Under the pieces are notes generated by a model, which saw only the letters and a program-made list of their open reading frames with translations, had not been told where the DNA came from and ran no database searches. A stretch of DNA of 7,381 nt from Acidobacteriota bacterium. Its GTDB lineage: Bacteria > Actinomycetota > Acidimicrobiia > Spongiisociales > UBA5794. Below are positions 1 through 5,267 of this stretch, piece by piece. The stretch spans positions 1 to 7,381 of the forward strand of contig JACZST010000094.1 of NCBI GenBank assembly GCA_022574065.1, in the 5' to 3' direction. Position 1 is the stretch's first letter; every line of letters starts with the position of its first letter. Position numbers and translations under genes: made by a program.

Positions 1-654
1 CAGTCCTCCGACCCGGTCCTCCAGCTCAAGGTGGTCGAGGCCGAGGCGCTGATCTGCACCAAGTGTGACCTTGCCGAGGGCCGGACGCAGGTCGTCTTTG
101 GCGCCGGTGACCCTCAGGCCGACGTGCTGTTCGTTGGGGAGGCACCAGGCCAGCGCGAAGACGAACAGGGAGTTCCGTTCGTCGGTCCTTCGGGACGACT
201 CCTCGAAGAGCTCCTCGCCGAGATCGACCTGACCCGCGACGCCGTCTACATCACCAACGTCGTCAAGTGCAGGCCTCCGGGCAACCGGGACCCGAGACCC
301 CATGAAATCGACGCCTGCAAGGGCTACCTGCGGACCCAGCTCGAGCTGATCGACCCCGCCGTTGTCGTCACCCTCGGCAACTTCTCGACCAAGCTGGTGC
401 TGAGAACCGAGGTCGGCATCACCAAGCTCCGTGGTACTGCCTACGAGTGGTGGGGCCGATATCTGGTGCCGACCTTCCACCCCGCGGCAGCCCTGCGGGG
501 CAGGGGGCAGGTGCTCGAGGACATGCGCTACGACTTCTCCCTCATCCGCGACGTGTTGGACGGTAACCTCGCCACCGACACCGGCATAGAAGAGGAAACG
601 CCGCCCCCGCCACCGGCGGATGACCCGCAGCAGCTCGGCCTCTTCGGTCAATGA
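1..654 (+). CDS. Family 4 uracil-DNA glycosylase, [4Fe-4S] type (5' end outside window)
   Basis: This enzyme would remove uracil from DNA (deaminated cytosine or misincorporated dUMP) to start base excision repair. The frame is open from base 1. A GTG at 31 could start a 207-residue protein, but ten in-frame residues before it extend the N-terminal helix that normally precedes the first cysteine pair, so the true start is probably upstream. Counting from that GTG, the four iron-sulfur ligands are Cys9, Cys12, Cys80 and Cys96, with the spacing expected for family 4. Motif A is GEAPG (36-40), and the C-terminal catalytic motif is HPAAALR (150-156). After the catalytic fold comes an acidic, proline-rich tail ending QLGLFGQ, which resembles a bacterial sliding-clamp-binding peptide. 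The stop lies 6 bases before tsaE, suggesting co-transcription. GEAPG rather than the family 5 version of motif A favours family 4. Confidence 0.93.
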   Translation, partial: QSSDPVLQLKVVEAEALICTKCDLAEGRTQVVFGAGDPQADVLFVGEAPGQREDEQGVPFVGPSGRLLEELLAEIDLTRDAVYITNVVKCRPPGNRDPRPHEIDACKGYLRTQLELIDPAVVVTLGNFSTKLVLRTEVGITKLRGTAYEWWGRYLVPTFHPAAALRGRGQVLEDMRYDFSLIRDVLDGNLATDTGIEEETPPPPPADDPQQLGLFGQ

Positions 655-660
655 GGCCCC

Positions 661-1113
661 ATGATCGAGGTTCGAACCGACGCTCCAAGCGAGACCCTTG
701 CCCTCGGACAGCGCCTGGCGTCGATCTTGCAACCCGGTGACGTCCTGCTGCTGAGCGGGCGGCTGGGCACCGGCAAGACGCTACTGACGGGGGGGATCGC
801 AGAAGGCCTCGGGATCACGGTCCCGGTGACGAGCCCGAGCTTCGTCATCGCCCGCCATTACAACGACGGGTTTCTCGAGCTCATCCATGCCGACGTTTAC
901 CGGCTGGGATCGGTCGCAGAGTTCGAAGATCTGGAGCTCGAGGAATCGGCATCCGACGGTGTGCTCGTCATCGAGTGGGGCGAGGCCGTGGCGCAGGCAG
1001 TCACCGAGGATCGGCTCGACATCGACATCTCCATGGAAGGGGAGACCGGCCGCACCTTCCGATTGATCCCGCGGGGATCGTGGTCCTCCCGACCTCTCGA
1101 GGAGGTCGCGTGA
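661..1113 (+). CDS. tsaE: tRNA threonylcarbamoyladenosine biosynthesis ATPase TsaE
   Basis: TsaE is the small P-loop ATPase that binds the TsaB-TsaD heterodimer and is needed for repeated cycles of t6A37 synthesis on ANN-decoding tRNAs in the cytoplasm. The 150-residue product has the family signatures in order: Walker A GRLGTGKT (33-40), TSPSF (57-61), the HADVYRL segment (76-82) and IEWGE (104-108). The length is normal for the family. The ATG at 661 follows the upstream stop by 6 bases. A short GAGG at 653-656 overlaps that stop and can serve as ribosome-binding site, so coupled translation is likely. The TGA stop overlaps the tsaB GTG start. The order tsaE-tsaB-rimI-tsaD confirms the assignment. 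Confidence 0.96.
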   Translation: MIEVRTDAPSETLALGQRLASILQPGDVLLLSGRLGTGKTLLTGGIAEGLGITVPVTSPSFVIARHYNDGFLELIHADVYRLGSVAEFEDLELEESASDGVLVIEWGEAVAQAVTEDRLDIDISMEGETGRTFRLIPRGSWSSRPLEEVA

Positions 1114-1808
1114 AGGTCCTCGCCATCGAAACGGCGACCCCGGCATCATCGGTGGCGCTCGGAGAAGACGGCGCGCTGACCGCGCTGAACGTCCGCGTCG
1201 ACCGACGAGGCCATGTCGGGTTTCTCATCCCTGCCATCGATTTCTGCTTCGAGCGAACCGGCTGGGATCCAAGTGACATCGAAATCGTCGTGGTCGACTA
1301 CGGCCCAGGTCCGTACACAGGGATTCGGGCAGGGATGGCTACCGCTCAGGCCTTCGCCGCCGCCCTTGGCGTGCCGCTGGTTGGCGTCTCCTCGCTCACC
1401 GTGCAGGCGGTGCGAGCGGCGACGGGGCACCGCAGGATCTGGTCGGTGGTCGATATGCGGCGTGGACAGGTGGCGGTGGCACCGTATCGACCGTTGCCCG
1501 GCGGAGTCGCCCCCGATGGGGACGCCGAGGTCGTTGGACCGGACGAGTTCCGGGCAATGCTGGATGCCGAGGCGGTGGACTCGCTCGTGGTCGGCGACTG
1601 GAAAACACTCCCCGAGTCGATCTGGTCGGGTCTGCACCGGGTGCGCTTGGGCCGGCCTCGATATCCGTCGGCCGATGTGATCTGTGAGATCGCGGCTATC
1701 CAGTCGGGGCGCGAGGACTTCGGACAGCCGTCCGAGGTCCGTCCCCAGTACATGCGCGAGCCCGATGTGGATATCAACTGGGAAACCTTCCGCTCGGAGA
1801 CCTGGTGA
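1110..1808 (+). CDS. tsaB: tRNA threonylcarbamoyladenosine biosynthesis scaffold TsaB
   Basis: TsaB is the ASKHA-fold partner that dimerises with TsaD and bridges it to TsaE. It lacks the metal-binding catalytic histidines of TsaD. I chose the GTG at 1110 because the protein then begins MKVLAIETAT, the usual family N-terminus, and has 232 residues, about the length of E. coli TsaB. The GTG overlaps the tsaE stop as GTGA, and a GGAGG lies at 1101-1105. The frame is open further upstream to 975, but that would overlap tsaE by about 140 bases and add residues unlike the family. Recognisable motifs are GPGPYTGIR (65-73, family GPGSFTG.R), DMRRGQ (115-120) and the C-terminal RPQYMREPDV (211-220). 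Confidence 0.95.
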   Translation: MKVLAIETATPASSVALGEDGALTALNVRVDRRGHVGFLIPAIDFCFERTGWDPSDIEIVVVDYGPGPYTGIRAGMATAQAFAAALGVPLVGVSSLTVQAVRAATGHRRIWSVVDMRRGQVAVAPYRPLPGGVAPDGDAEVVGPDEFRAMLDAEAVDSLVVGDWKTLPESIWSGLHRVRLGRPRYPSADVICEIAAIQSGREDFGQPSEVRPQYMREPDVDINWETFRSETW

Positions 1809-2296
1809 TCATCCGCGACGCCACCCTGGCCGATGTCGTCGCCCTCGTGGCGCTCGAGAAACAGGTATACGACGAGCCCTGGTCGGAAGCGATCATCCGC
1901 GACGAGCTGGCCCACCGAACCCGTATCTATCTCGTCATCACCGAGGGTGACGGAATCGTCGGTTTCGGCGGGGTGATGCTGGTCGGCGATGATGCGCACA
2001 TCACCACTCTGGGGGTGGCGCCGGAGGCGAGACGGCGCCGTCTCGGCACCCGGCTCCTCCTCACCCTCGTCGAGCGTGCCCTCGATTCGGGATCGCGGCA
2101 CCTCACCCTGGAGGTGAGGGCGAGTAACACCAATGCCCAGCGCCTGTACGAGCGGTTCGGTTTCACCAAGGTCGGCAAGCGGCACGGCTACTACCGGGGT
2201 GAGGACGCAGTGGTGATGTGGGCCCTCGATATCGATGCCGCCGAGTATCAGGAACGGCTGGATGGGATCCGCTTCGAGTTGGGGGAGGCGGCATGA
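1805..2296 (+). CDS. rimI: Ribosomal protein S18-alanine N-acetyltransferase RimI (GNAT)
   Basis: This GNAT-fold enzyme transfers acetyl from acetyl-CoA to a protein N-terminus. The classical substrate is ribosomal protein S18, although actinobacterial RimI may act on other N-termini. The 163-residue product has the acetyl-CoA-binding loop at RRRRLGTRLL (76-85) and the LEVRASNTNAQRLYERFGF segment (102-120). Within that segment Glu103 and Tyr115 sit at the same numbers as the catalytic pair of E. coli RimI. GYYRGEDAVVM (129-138) is the usual C-terminal strand. About 20 extra residues follow the core fold. The GTG start overlaps the tsaB stop as GTGA, and the stop overlaps the tsaD ATG as ATGA. 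The position between tsaB and tsaD is the normal actinobacterial one. Confidence 0.93.
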   Translation: MIIRDATLADVVALVALEKQVYDEPWSEAIIRDELAHRTRIYLVITEGDGIVGFGGVMLVGDDAHITTLGVAPEARRRRLGTRLLLTLVERALDSGSRHLTLEVRASNTNAQRLYERFGFTKVGKRHGYYRGEDAVVMWALDIDAAEYQERLDGIRFELGEAA

Positions 2297-3306
2297 GCGA
2301 CCCACTCGTCCTCGGAATCGAGACCAGCTGTGACGAGACCGGGGTCGCCGTCATTGAGGGTCTCGAGGTGCGATCGTCGGTACTGGCATCGCAGACCGAC
2401 ATACACGCCCGATTCGGTGGCGTAGTTCCCGAGGTCGCCGCCCGAGCCCATGTGGAGGCGATCCGTCCACTCATGCACCAGGCGATGTCTCAGGCAGGTG
2501 TCTACTCGGATCAGATCGACGCGGTAGTGGCAACCCGCGGCCCCGGCCTCGTCGGGGCGTTGATGGTCGGGTTCGCCTTCGGCAAATCGCTGGCGTGGAG
2601 CCTTGGTAAGCCGTTCTTCGGCATCGATCACATGGAGGGCCACCTATTCGCTCCCAGGCTGGAGTTCGAGGACTATCAGCCACCGGCAATCGTGCTCCTC
2701 GCCTCTGGTGGTCACTGTCAGATCGTCCACGTCAAGGATTGGGGTGACTACGAAACGCTTGGCGCAACCATCGACGACGCCGCCGGCGAAGCGTTCGACA
2801 AGTTGGCCCGATTCATGGGCCTCGGCTATCCAGGTGGACCCGCCATCGACGCCGAATCCGAAGACGGCGATCCTGATGCGGTGGCGTTCCCGAGGGCCCT
2901 GGCCGACCGGCCCTATGATTTCTCGTTTTCAGGGCTGAAGACTGCGGTGGTCACCTATCTGGAGAAGGCCAGAGACGCGGGCGAGCTCCCACCGCGAGCC
3001 GATGTGGCTGCGTCGATCCAGGAGGCCATCGTCGACGTGCTCGTCGACAAGACGTTCAATGCCGTCGACTCCACCGGGGCGCAGGTCGTCGCAGGTGGCG
3101 GTGGCGTCCTGGCCAACCGCCGACTGCGGGAAAGGCTGAGCGAGGAGGCGGATCGACGCGGTGTTGGCCTCTACGTCCCGTCGCCGAGCCTGTGCACCGA
3201 CAACGGCGCCATGGTCGCCGCCGTCGGCGTCGAGCGCCTGTCCACAGGAGCGACGCCGGATGCGCTCGACACCGACGTGGACCCCGCCATGCGCCTCGGG
3301 GCATGA
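2293..3306 (+). CDS. tsaD: tRNA N6-adenosine threonylcarbamoyltransferase TsaD
   Basis: TsaD is the catalytic subunit that moves the threonylcarbamoyl group from threonylcarbamoyl-AMP (made by TsaC/Sua5) to N6 of A37 in tRNA. With the ATG at 2293 it has 337 residues, the same length as E. coli TsaD. A purine-rich GGGGGAGG at 2281-2288 precedes the start. The N-terminal GIETSCDET (8-16) is the ASKHA phosphate-1 motif. Metal ligands are His113 and His117 in HMEGH (113-117) and Asp303 in CTDNGAM (301-307). SGGHCQ (138-143) and SFSGLKTAV (211-219) are also typical. The phosphate-2 loop reads AGGGGVLANRRLR (267-279), about two residues longer than the AGGVAAN form I recall. An ATG at 2218 is in frame but falls inside rimI and lacks family similarity. 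Confidence 0.97.
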   Translation: MSDPLVLGIETSCDETGVAVIEGLEVRSSVLASQTDIHARFGGVVPEVAARAHVEAIRPLMHQAMSQAGVYSDQIDAVVATRGPGLVGALMVGFAFGKSLAWSLGKPFFGIDHMEGHLFAPRLEFEDYQPPAIVLLASGGHCQIVHVKDWGDYETLGATIDDAAGEAFDKLARFMGLGYPGGPAIDAESEDGDPDAVAFPRALADRPYDFSFSGLKTAVVTYLEKARDAGELPPRADVAASIQEAIVDVLVDKTFNAVDSTGAQVVAGGGGVLANRRLRERLSEEADRRGVGLYVPSPSLCTDNGAMVAAVGVERLSTGATPDALDTDVDPAMRLGA

Positions 3307-4382
3307 GCACCGCGATCCGCCTCGGGCGCATCCGCGGGGTGGAGGTCATCGTCGACGCTCCCGTGTTTGTCGTTGCGGTAGTCCTCGGGTGGCTCCAGTA
3401 CCTGGCTCTCCTGTCGTCGTACGACATCGCGTCGGTTGCGACCATCCTCGGCCTCGCCCTCGCCGTGCTCTACGTGGCTTCGCTGCTCCTCCATGAGTCT
3501 CTGCACACCATCGTCGCTGCCAATCGTGGGCTGCACCCTCGCCGGATCCGGCTGCTGGTGTTCGGCGGCTACTCCATGATCGACCACAGAGACTCGACGC
3601 CATCCGATGAGTTCTGGGTGGCGATGGCGGGCCCGCTGGCGTCGGTGGCAGCGGGTGGCCTGCTGTGGGTGCTGGCGCTGGTGGCCGGTGGGCACGAGCC
3701 GACGGCCGATACGATGCGGTTCCTCGGCAGCATCAATCTGTTGATCGCAGCTTTCAATCTGCTGCCTGGCTTGCCGCTCGACGGTGGCCGGGCGCTGCGT
3801 GCGCTGCTGTGGAGGTCGACCGGAGATCGGATCCGTGCAACGCAACTGGCGACCGCTGCCGGGAAGGCGCTGGGTTGGGGAGTTGCCGGCATCGGCCTCC
3901 TCGTCCTCATCTCTGGCACCGACCCCGCCGGCCTGATCTTGATGCTGCTGGGCTGGTTCCTCTATCGCAGCGCCATCGCTGCCGGCAGGAGGGAGGAGCT
4001 CATCGCTCGGGCAGAGGGAGCCACGGCTCGAGAGGTGATGCGGGCAACGCCAGATGCCGTGCCTGGGACGATGCGTGTCGCCGAGGTGACGGAGCTGTTC
4101 CAGGTGGGGCCAAATCTGCGGGCACTCCCCGTCGCGGTCGACGGGCGAGTCACCGGCATCCTCGGGCAAGCCGAGGTCGATGGGCTCGCTCCGGCGCGGC
4201 TCGAGCTCGGTCGTGCCGCATCCGTGATGTCCCCGATCGGCCCTGAGGACATCATCGACGCCGACACGCCGATCGACGACGTGATCGCAAGACGCTCCAG
4301 CGCCAGCCGGTGGGTGGTGGTCGACGACGGCGTAGTCGTCGGCATGATCGAGGCGGAGGATCTCGAGGCACTCGGGCCTTGA
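3303..4382 (+). CDS. Site-2 protease family (M50) membrane metalloprotease with two CBS domains
   Basis: This is an intramembrane zinc metalloprotease of the S2P family that should cleave membrane-bound substrates such as anti-sigma factors. No substrate can be named from the window. The 359-residue product has hydrophobic segments at roughly 17-38, 45-67, 104-130, 140-155 and 187-222. The zinc motif HESLH (64-68) is inside a membrane segment, and the third ligand Asp160 is in NLLPGLPLDGGR (152-163), so the active site appears complete. From about 240 onward there are two CBS-like repeats (about 245-295 and 305-357, the second opening SVMSPIG), a layout like mycobacterial Rip3. The ATG at 3303 overlaps the tsaD stop as ATGA, implying coupled translation. 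A start at 3192, inside tsaD, is open but much less likely. Its place between tsaD and groES is not one I recall for actinobacteria. Confidence 0.92.
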   Translation: MSTAIRLGRIRGVEVIVDAPVFVVAVVLGWLQYLALLSSYDIASVATILGLALAVLYVASLLLHESLHTIVAANRGLHPRRIRLLVFGGYSMIDHRDSTPSDEFWVAMAGPLASVAAGGLLWVLALVAGGHEPTADTMRFLGSINLLIAAFNLLPGLPLDGGRALRALLWRSTGDRIRATQLATAAGKALGWGVAGIGLLVLISGTDPAGLILMLLGWFLYRSAIAAGRREELIARAEGATAREVMRATPDAVPGTMRVAEVTELFQVGPNLRALPVAVDGRVTGILGQAEVDGLAPARLELGRAASVMSPIGPEDIIDADTPIDDVIARRSSASRWVVVDDGVVVGMIEAEDLEALGP

Positions 4383-4420
4383 GTCAAAAGTCCTCAGTCT
4401 TCAGCCCTCAGCCTTCAGCC
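4383..4420 (+). repeat. Left heptamer array bounding the four-helix-bundle gene
   Basis: Five consecutive degenerate heptamers start on the base after the M50 stop codon: GTCAAAA, then units of the form GYCYTCA at 4390, 4397, 4404 and 4411, ending in GCC at 4418-4420. The fourth base of each unit varies most. The last four units plus GCC (4390-4420) are the inverse complement, at 24 of 31 positions by hand alignment, of the array at 4832-4862. No coding frame explains the 7-base period. Confidence 0.8.
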
Positions 4421-4421
4421 C

Positions 4422-4435
4422 GGCCCGAAAGGGTT
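4422..4435 (+). other. Small GAAA-loop hairpin beside the left heptamer array
   Basis: CCC at 4424-4426 and GGG at 4431-4433 enclose a GAAA tetraloop (4427-4430), and two flanking G·U pairs could lengthen the stem to 5 bp. It sits immediately after the left repeat array, in the presumed leader of the four-helix-bundle gene. It could be a stable RNA stem-loop, but it is short enough to have arisen by chance. Confidence 0.3.
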
Positions 4436-4471
4436 CCAACGTAATCGGGGATCTGATATGGGTTACCGGCG

Positions 4472-4837
4472 ATGCGTAGTTTTCGTAAGCTCGTAGTTTG
4501 GCAACGCTCGCACGAGCTGGCCCTTGAGGTCTATCGCACCACGAGAGCATTTCCTCGAATCGAGAGGTTCGGTCTTGTTACTCGGATGAAGCGGTGTGCG
4601 ACGTCGATACCTTCAAACATAGCCGAGGGCGCTGGGCGCGGATCGGCCCGCGATTACGGACGATTCTTACAAATCGCTGCCGGATCGGCCAACGAATTGG
4701 ATTACCAGTTGCTGCTATCAAAGGAGCTCGGCTACATCGGTTCGGATCGCCACGCTGAGATGGCAAGTGAAGCGGAGGCGATTCGGCGAATGTTGGCCTC
4801 CCTGATCCGGAAGGTCTTGGAGGATTCGTCTGGCTGA
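4472..4837 (+). CDS. Four-helix-bundle protein (23S rRNA IVP / Avd-like family)
   Basis: The 121-residue product matches the four-helix-bundle family (TIGR02436-like). Members are encoded in 23S rRNA intervening sequences of some bacteria and are related to the Avd accessory protein of diversity-generating retroelements. Most stand-alone copies, like this one, have no known function. Hallmarks in order are FRKLVVWQRSHELALEVY (4-21), RFGLVTRMKRCATSIPSNIAEGAGR (32-56) and the FLQIAAGSANELDYQLLLSKELGYI segment (65-89). Length and fold appear complete. There is no strong ribosome-binding site before the ATG at 4472. By hand count the gene is about 56% GC, whereas sampled neighbouring lines are 65-70%, and it uses TTA and ATA codons. 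The gene lies between heptamer arrays in inverted orientation, and its stop codon is inside the right array. No reverse transcriptase, template/variable repeat or rRNA is present. Confidence 0.93.
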   Translation: MRSFRKLVVWQRSHELALEVYRTTRAFPRIERFGLVTRMKRCATSIPSNIAEGAGRGSARDYGRFLQIAAGSANELDYQLLLSKELGYIGSDRHAEMASEAEAIRRMLASLIRKVLEDSSG

Positions 4838-4862
4838 CGACTGACGACTGATGACTGAAAAC
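4832..4862 (+). repeat. Right heptamer array, inverted partner of 4390-4420
   Basis: After GGC at 4832-4834 come four heptamers of the form TGANGAC at 4835, 4842, 4849 and 4856 (the last is TGAAAAC). Read on the minus strand these are GTCNTCA units ending in GCC, matching the left array 24/31. The first unit supplies the TGA stop of the four-helix-bundle gene. If the minus strand were transcribed, four of the seven mismatches become G·U pairs, leaving only three unpaired positions, all at the fourth base of a heptamer. Confidence 0.8.
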
Positions 4863-4876
4863 CCTTCTCTCTCCTC

Positions 4877-4903
4877 CTAGCACTCTCGGCCCGAGAGTGC
4901 CAG
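4877..4903 (+). promoter_or_regulatory. CIRCE operator (HrcA-type) upstream of groES
   Basis: Half-sites CTAGCACTC (4877-4885) and GAGTGCCAG (4895-4903) are separated by exactly 9 bases, the geometry of CIRCE (consensus TTAGCACTC-N9-GAGTGCTAA). They match the consensus at 8/9 and 7/9 positions. CIRCE is bound by the HrcA repressor, which releases groESL under heat stress. The 9-base spacer continues the dyad: arms 4880-4889 and 4891-4900 are perfectly complementary around one central base, so this stretch could also form a strong RNA hairpin. hrcA itself is not in the window. Confidence 0.93.
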
Positions 4904-4911
4904 AACCGTGC

Positions 4912-4917
4912 TAATGT
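4912..4917 (+). promoter_or_regulatory. Possible -10 hexamer of the groES promoter
   Basis: TAATGT fits the TANNNT pattern of a sigma-70-type -10 element and lies between the CIRCE and the second dyad, so a repressor on either dyad would block it. Transcription would start near 4924 and leave a leader of about 40 bases. No convincing -35 hexamer is visible at 16-18 bases upstream, so this is a weak call. Confidence 0.3.
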
Positions 4918-4943
4918 TGGCAGTCGCAATCCGTGACTGCTAA
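4917..4943 (+). promoter_or_regulatory. Second CIRCE-like dyad with symmetric base swap
   Basis: Half-sites TTGGCAGTC (4917-4925) and GACTGCTAA (4935-4943) are 9 bases apart, the same 9-9-9 layout as CIRCE. Compared with the TTGGCACTC/GAGTGCTAA form I recall from actinobacteria, one C has become G on the left and the matching G has become C on the right, so the symmetry is kept. The centre is 40 bases from the centre of the upstream CIRCE. It lies just before the groES ribosome-binding site and may be a second operator for HrcA or another regulator, or a leader hairpin. Confidence 0.65.
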
Positions 4944-4951
4944 ACCCCACG

Positions 4952-4958
4952 AAGGAGG
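4952..4958 (+). promoter_or_regulatory. Strong ribosome-binding site of groES
   Basis: AAGGAGG lies 6 bases upstream of the ATG at 4965, which fixes the groES start. It is the best Shine-Dalgarno match in the window, in line with high expression. Confidence 0.85.
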
Positions 4959-4964
4959 GTTCGG

Positions 4965-5252
4965 ATGAAATTAAAGCCCCTGGGCGACCGTATTGTCGTG
5001 AAGCCCAAGGATGAGGACGAAGCCACTACCACAAGCGGCCTCGTCATACCCGACACGGCCAAGGAAAAGCCACAGCTTGGTGAAGTCCTCGCCGTCGGTC
5101 CGGGTGAATTCAGCGATGGGGACCGCGTCCCCATGGACGTCAGCGTCGGTGACCTCGTTTTCTACTCGAAGTACGGAGGCACCGAGGTCAAAGTCGAAGG
5201 CGAGGAGTACCTGGTGCTTTCTTCGCGCGACGTACTCGCCATATTGGCCTAG
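4965..5252 (+). CDS. groES: Co-chaperonin GroES (Hsp10)
   Basis: GroES forms the heptameric lid that closes the GroEL folding chamber in the cytoplasm. The 95-residue product begins MKLKPLGDRIVVKP and carries the flexible mobile loop at about 17-35, with GLVIPDTAKEKPQ (25-37) including the hydrophobic residues that contact GroEL. The GPG turn (45-47) and the GDLVFYSKYGGTEVK segment (62-76) are standard, and the length is normal. The start is fixed by the ribosome-binding site at 4952-4958. It is followed 15 bases later by groEL, forming a classical groESL operon. Expression is probably heat-inducible through the CIRCE dyad upstream. Confidence 0.98.
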   Translation: MKLKPLGDRIVVKPKDEDEATTTSGLVIPDTAKEKPQLGEVLAVGPGEFSDGDRVPMDVSVGDLVFYSKYGGTEVKVEGEEYLVLSSRDVLAILA

Positions 5253-5267
5253 GAAGGAATCCACTAC

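Noticed and set aside
975..1109. N-terminal extension of TsaB upstream of the GTG at 1110
   Set aside because: It overlaps tsaE, lacks similarity to TsaB, and the GTG at 1110 gives the standard MKVLAIETAT start and length.
1346..2305. Minus-strand open frame (319 codons) opposite tsaB and rimI
   Set aside because: Low-complexity composition from GC-rich antisense reading, and it lies across two confidently assigned coupled genes.
4383..4420. CRISPR or microsatellite reading of the heptamer arrays
   Set aside because: Units are only 7 bases with no spacers, so this is not CRISPR. The inverted pairing and conserved GTC/A positions are more ordered than a plain microsatellite.
4459..4497. Twelve-codon open frame beginning at ATG 4459 overlapping the four-helix-bundle start
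   Set aside because: Too short, with no clear ribosome-binding site, and no sequence feature supports a leader peptide.
4472..4837. Diversity-generating retroelement based on the Avd-like protein
   Set aside because: No reverse transcriptase, template repeat, variable repeat or target gene is present in the window. The four-helix-bundle family is far broader than retroelement Avd.
4917..4946. TTGGCA as -35 with TAAACC as -10 for groES
   Set aside because: The -10 match is poor and transcription would begin within or next to the ribosome-binding site. The TTGGCA is better explained as a half-site of the second dyad.
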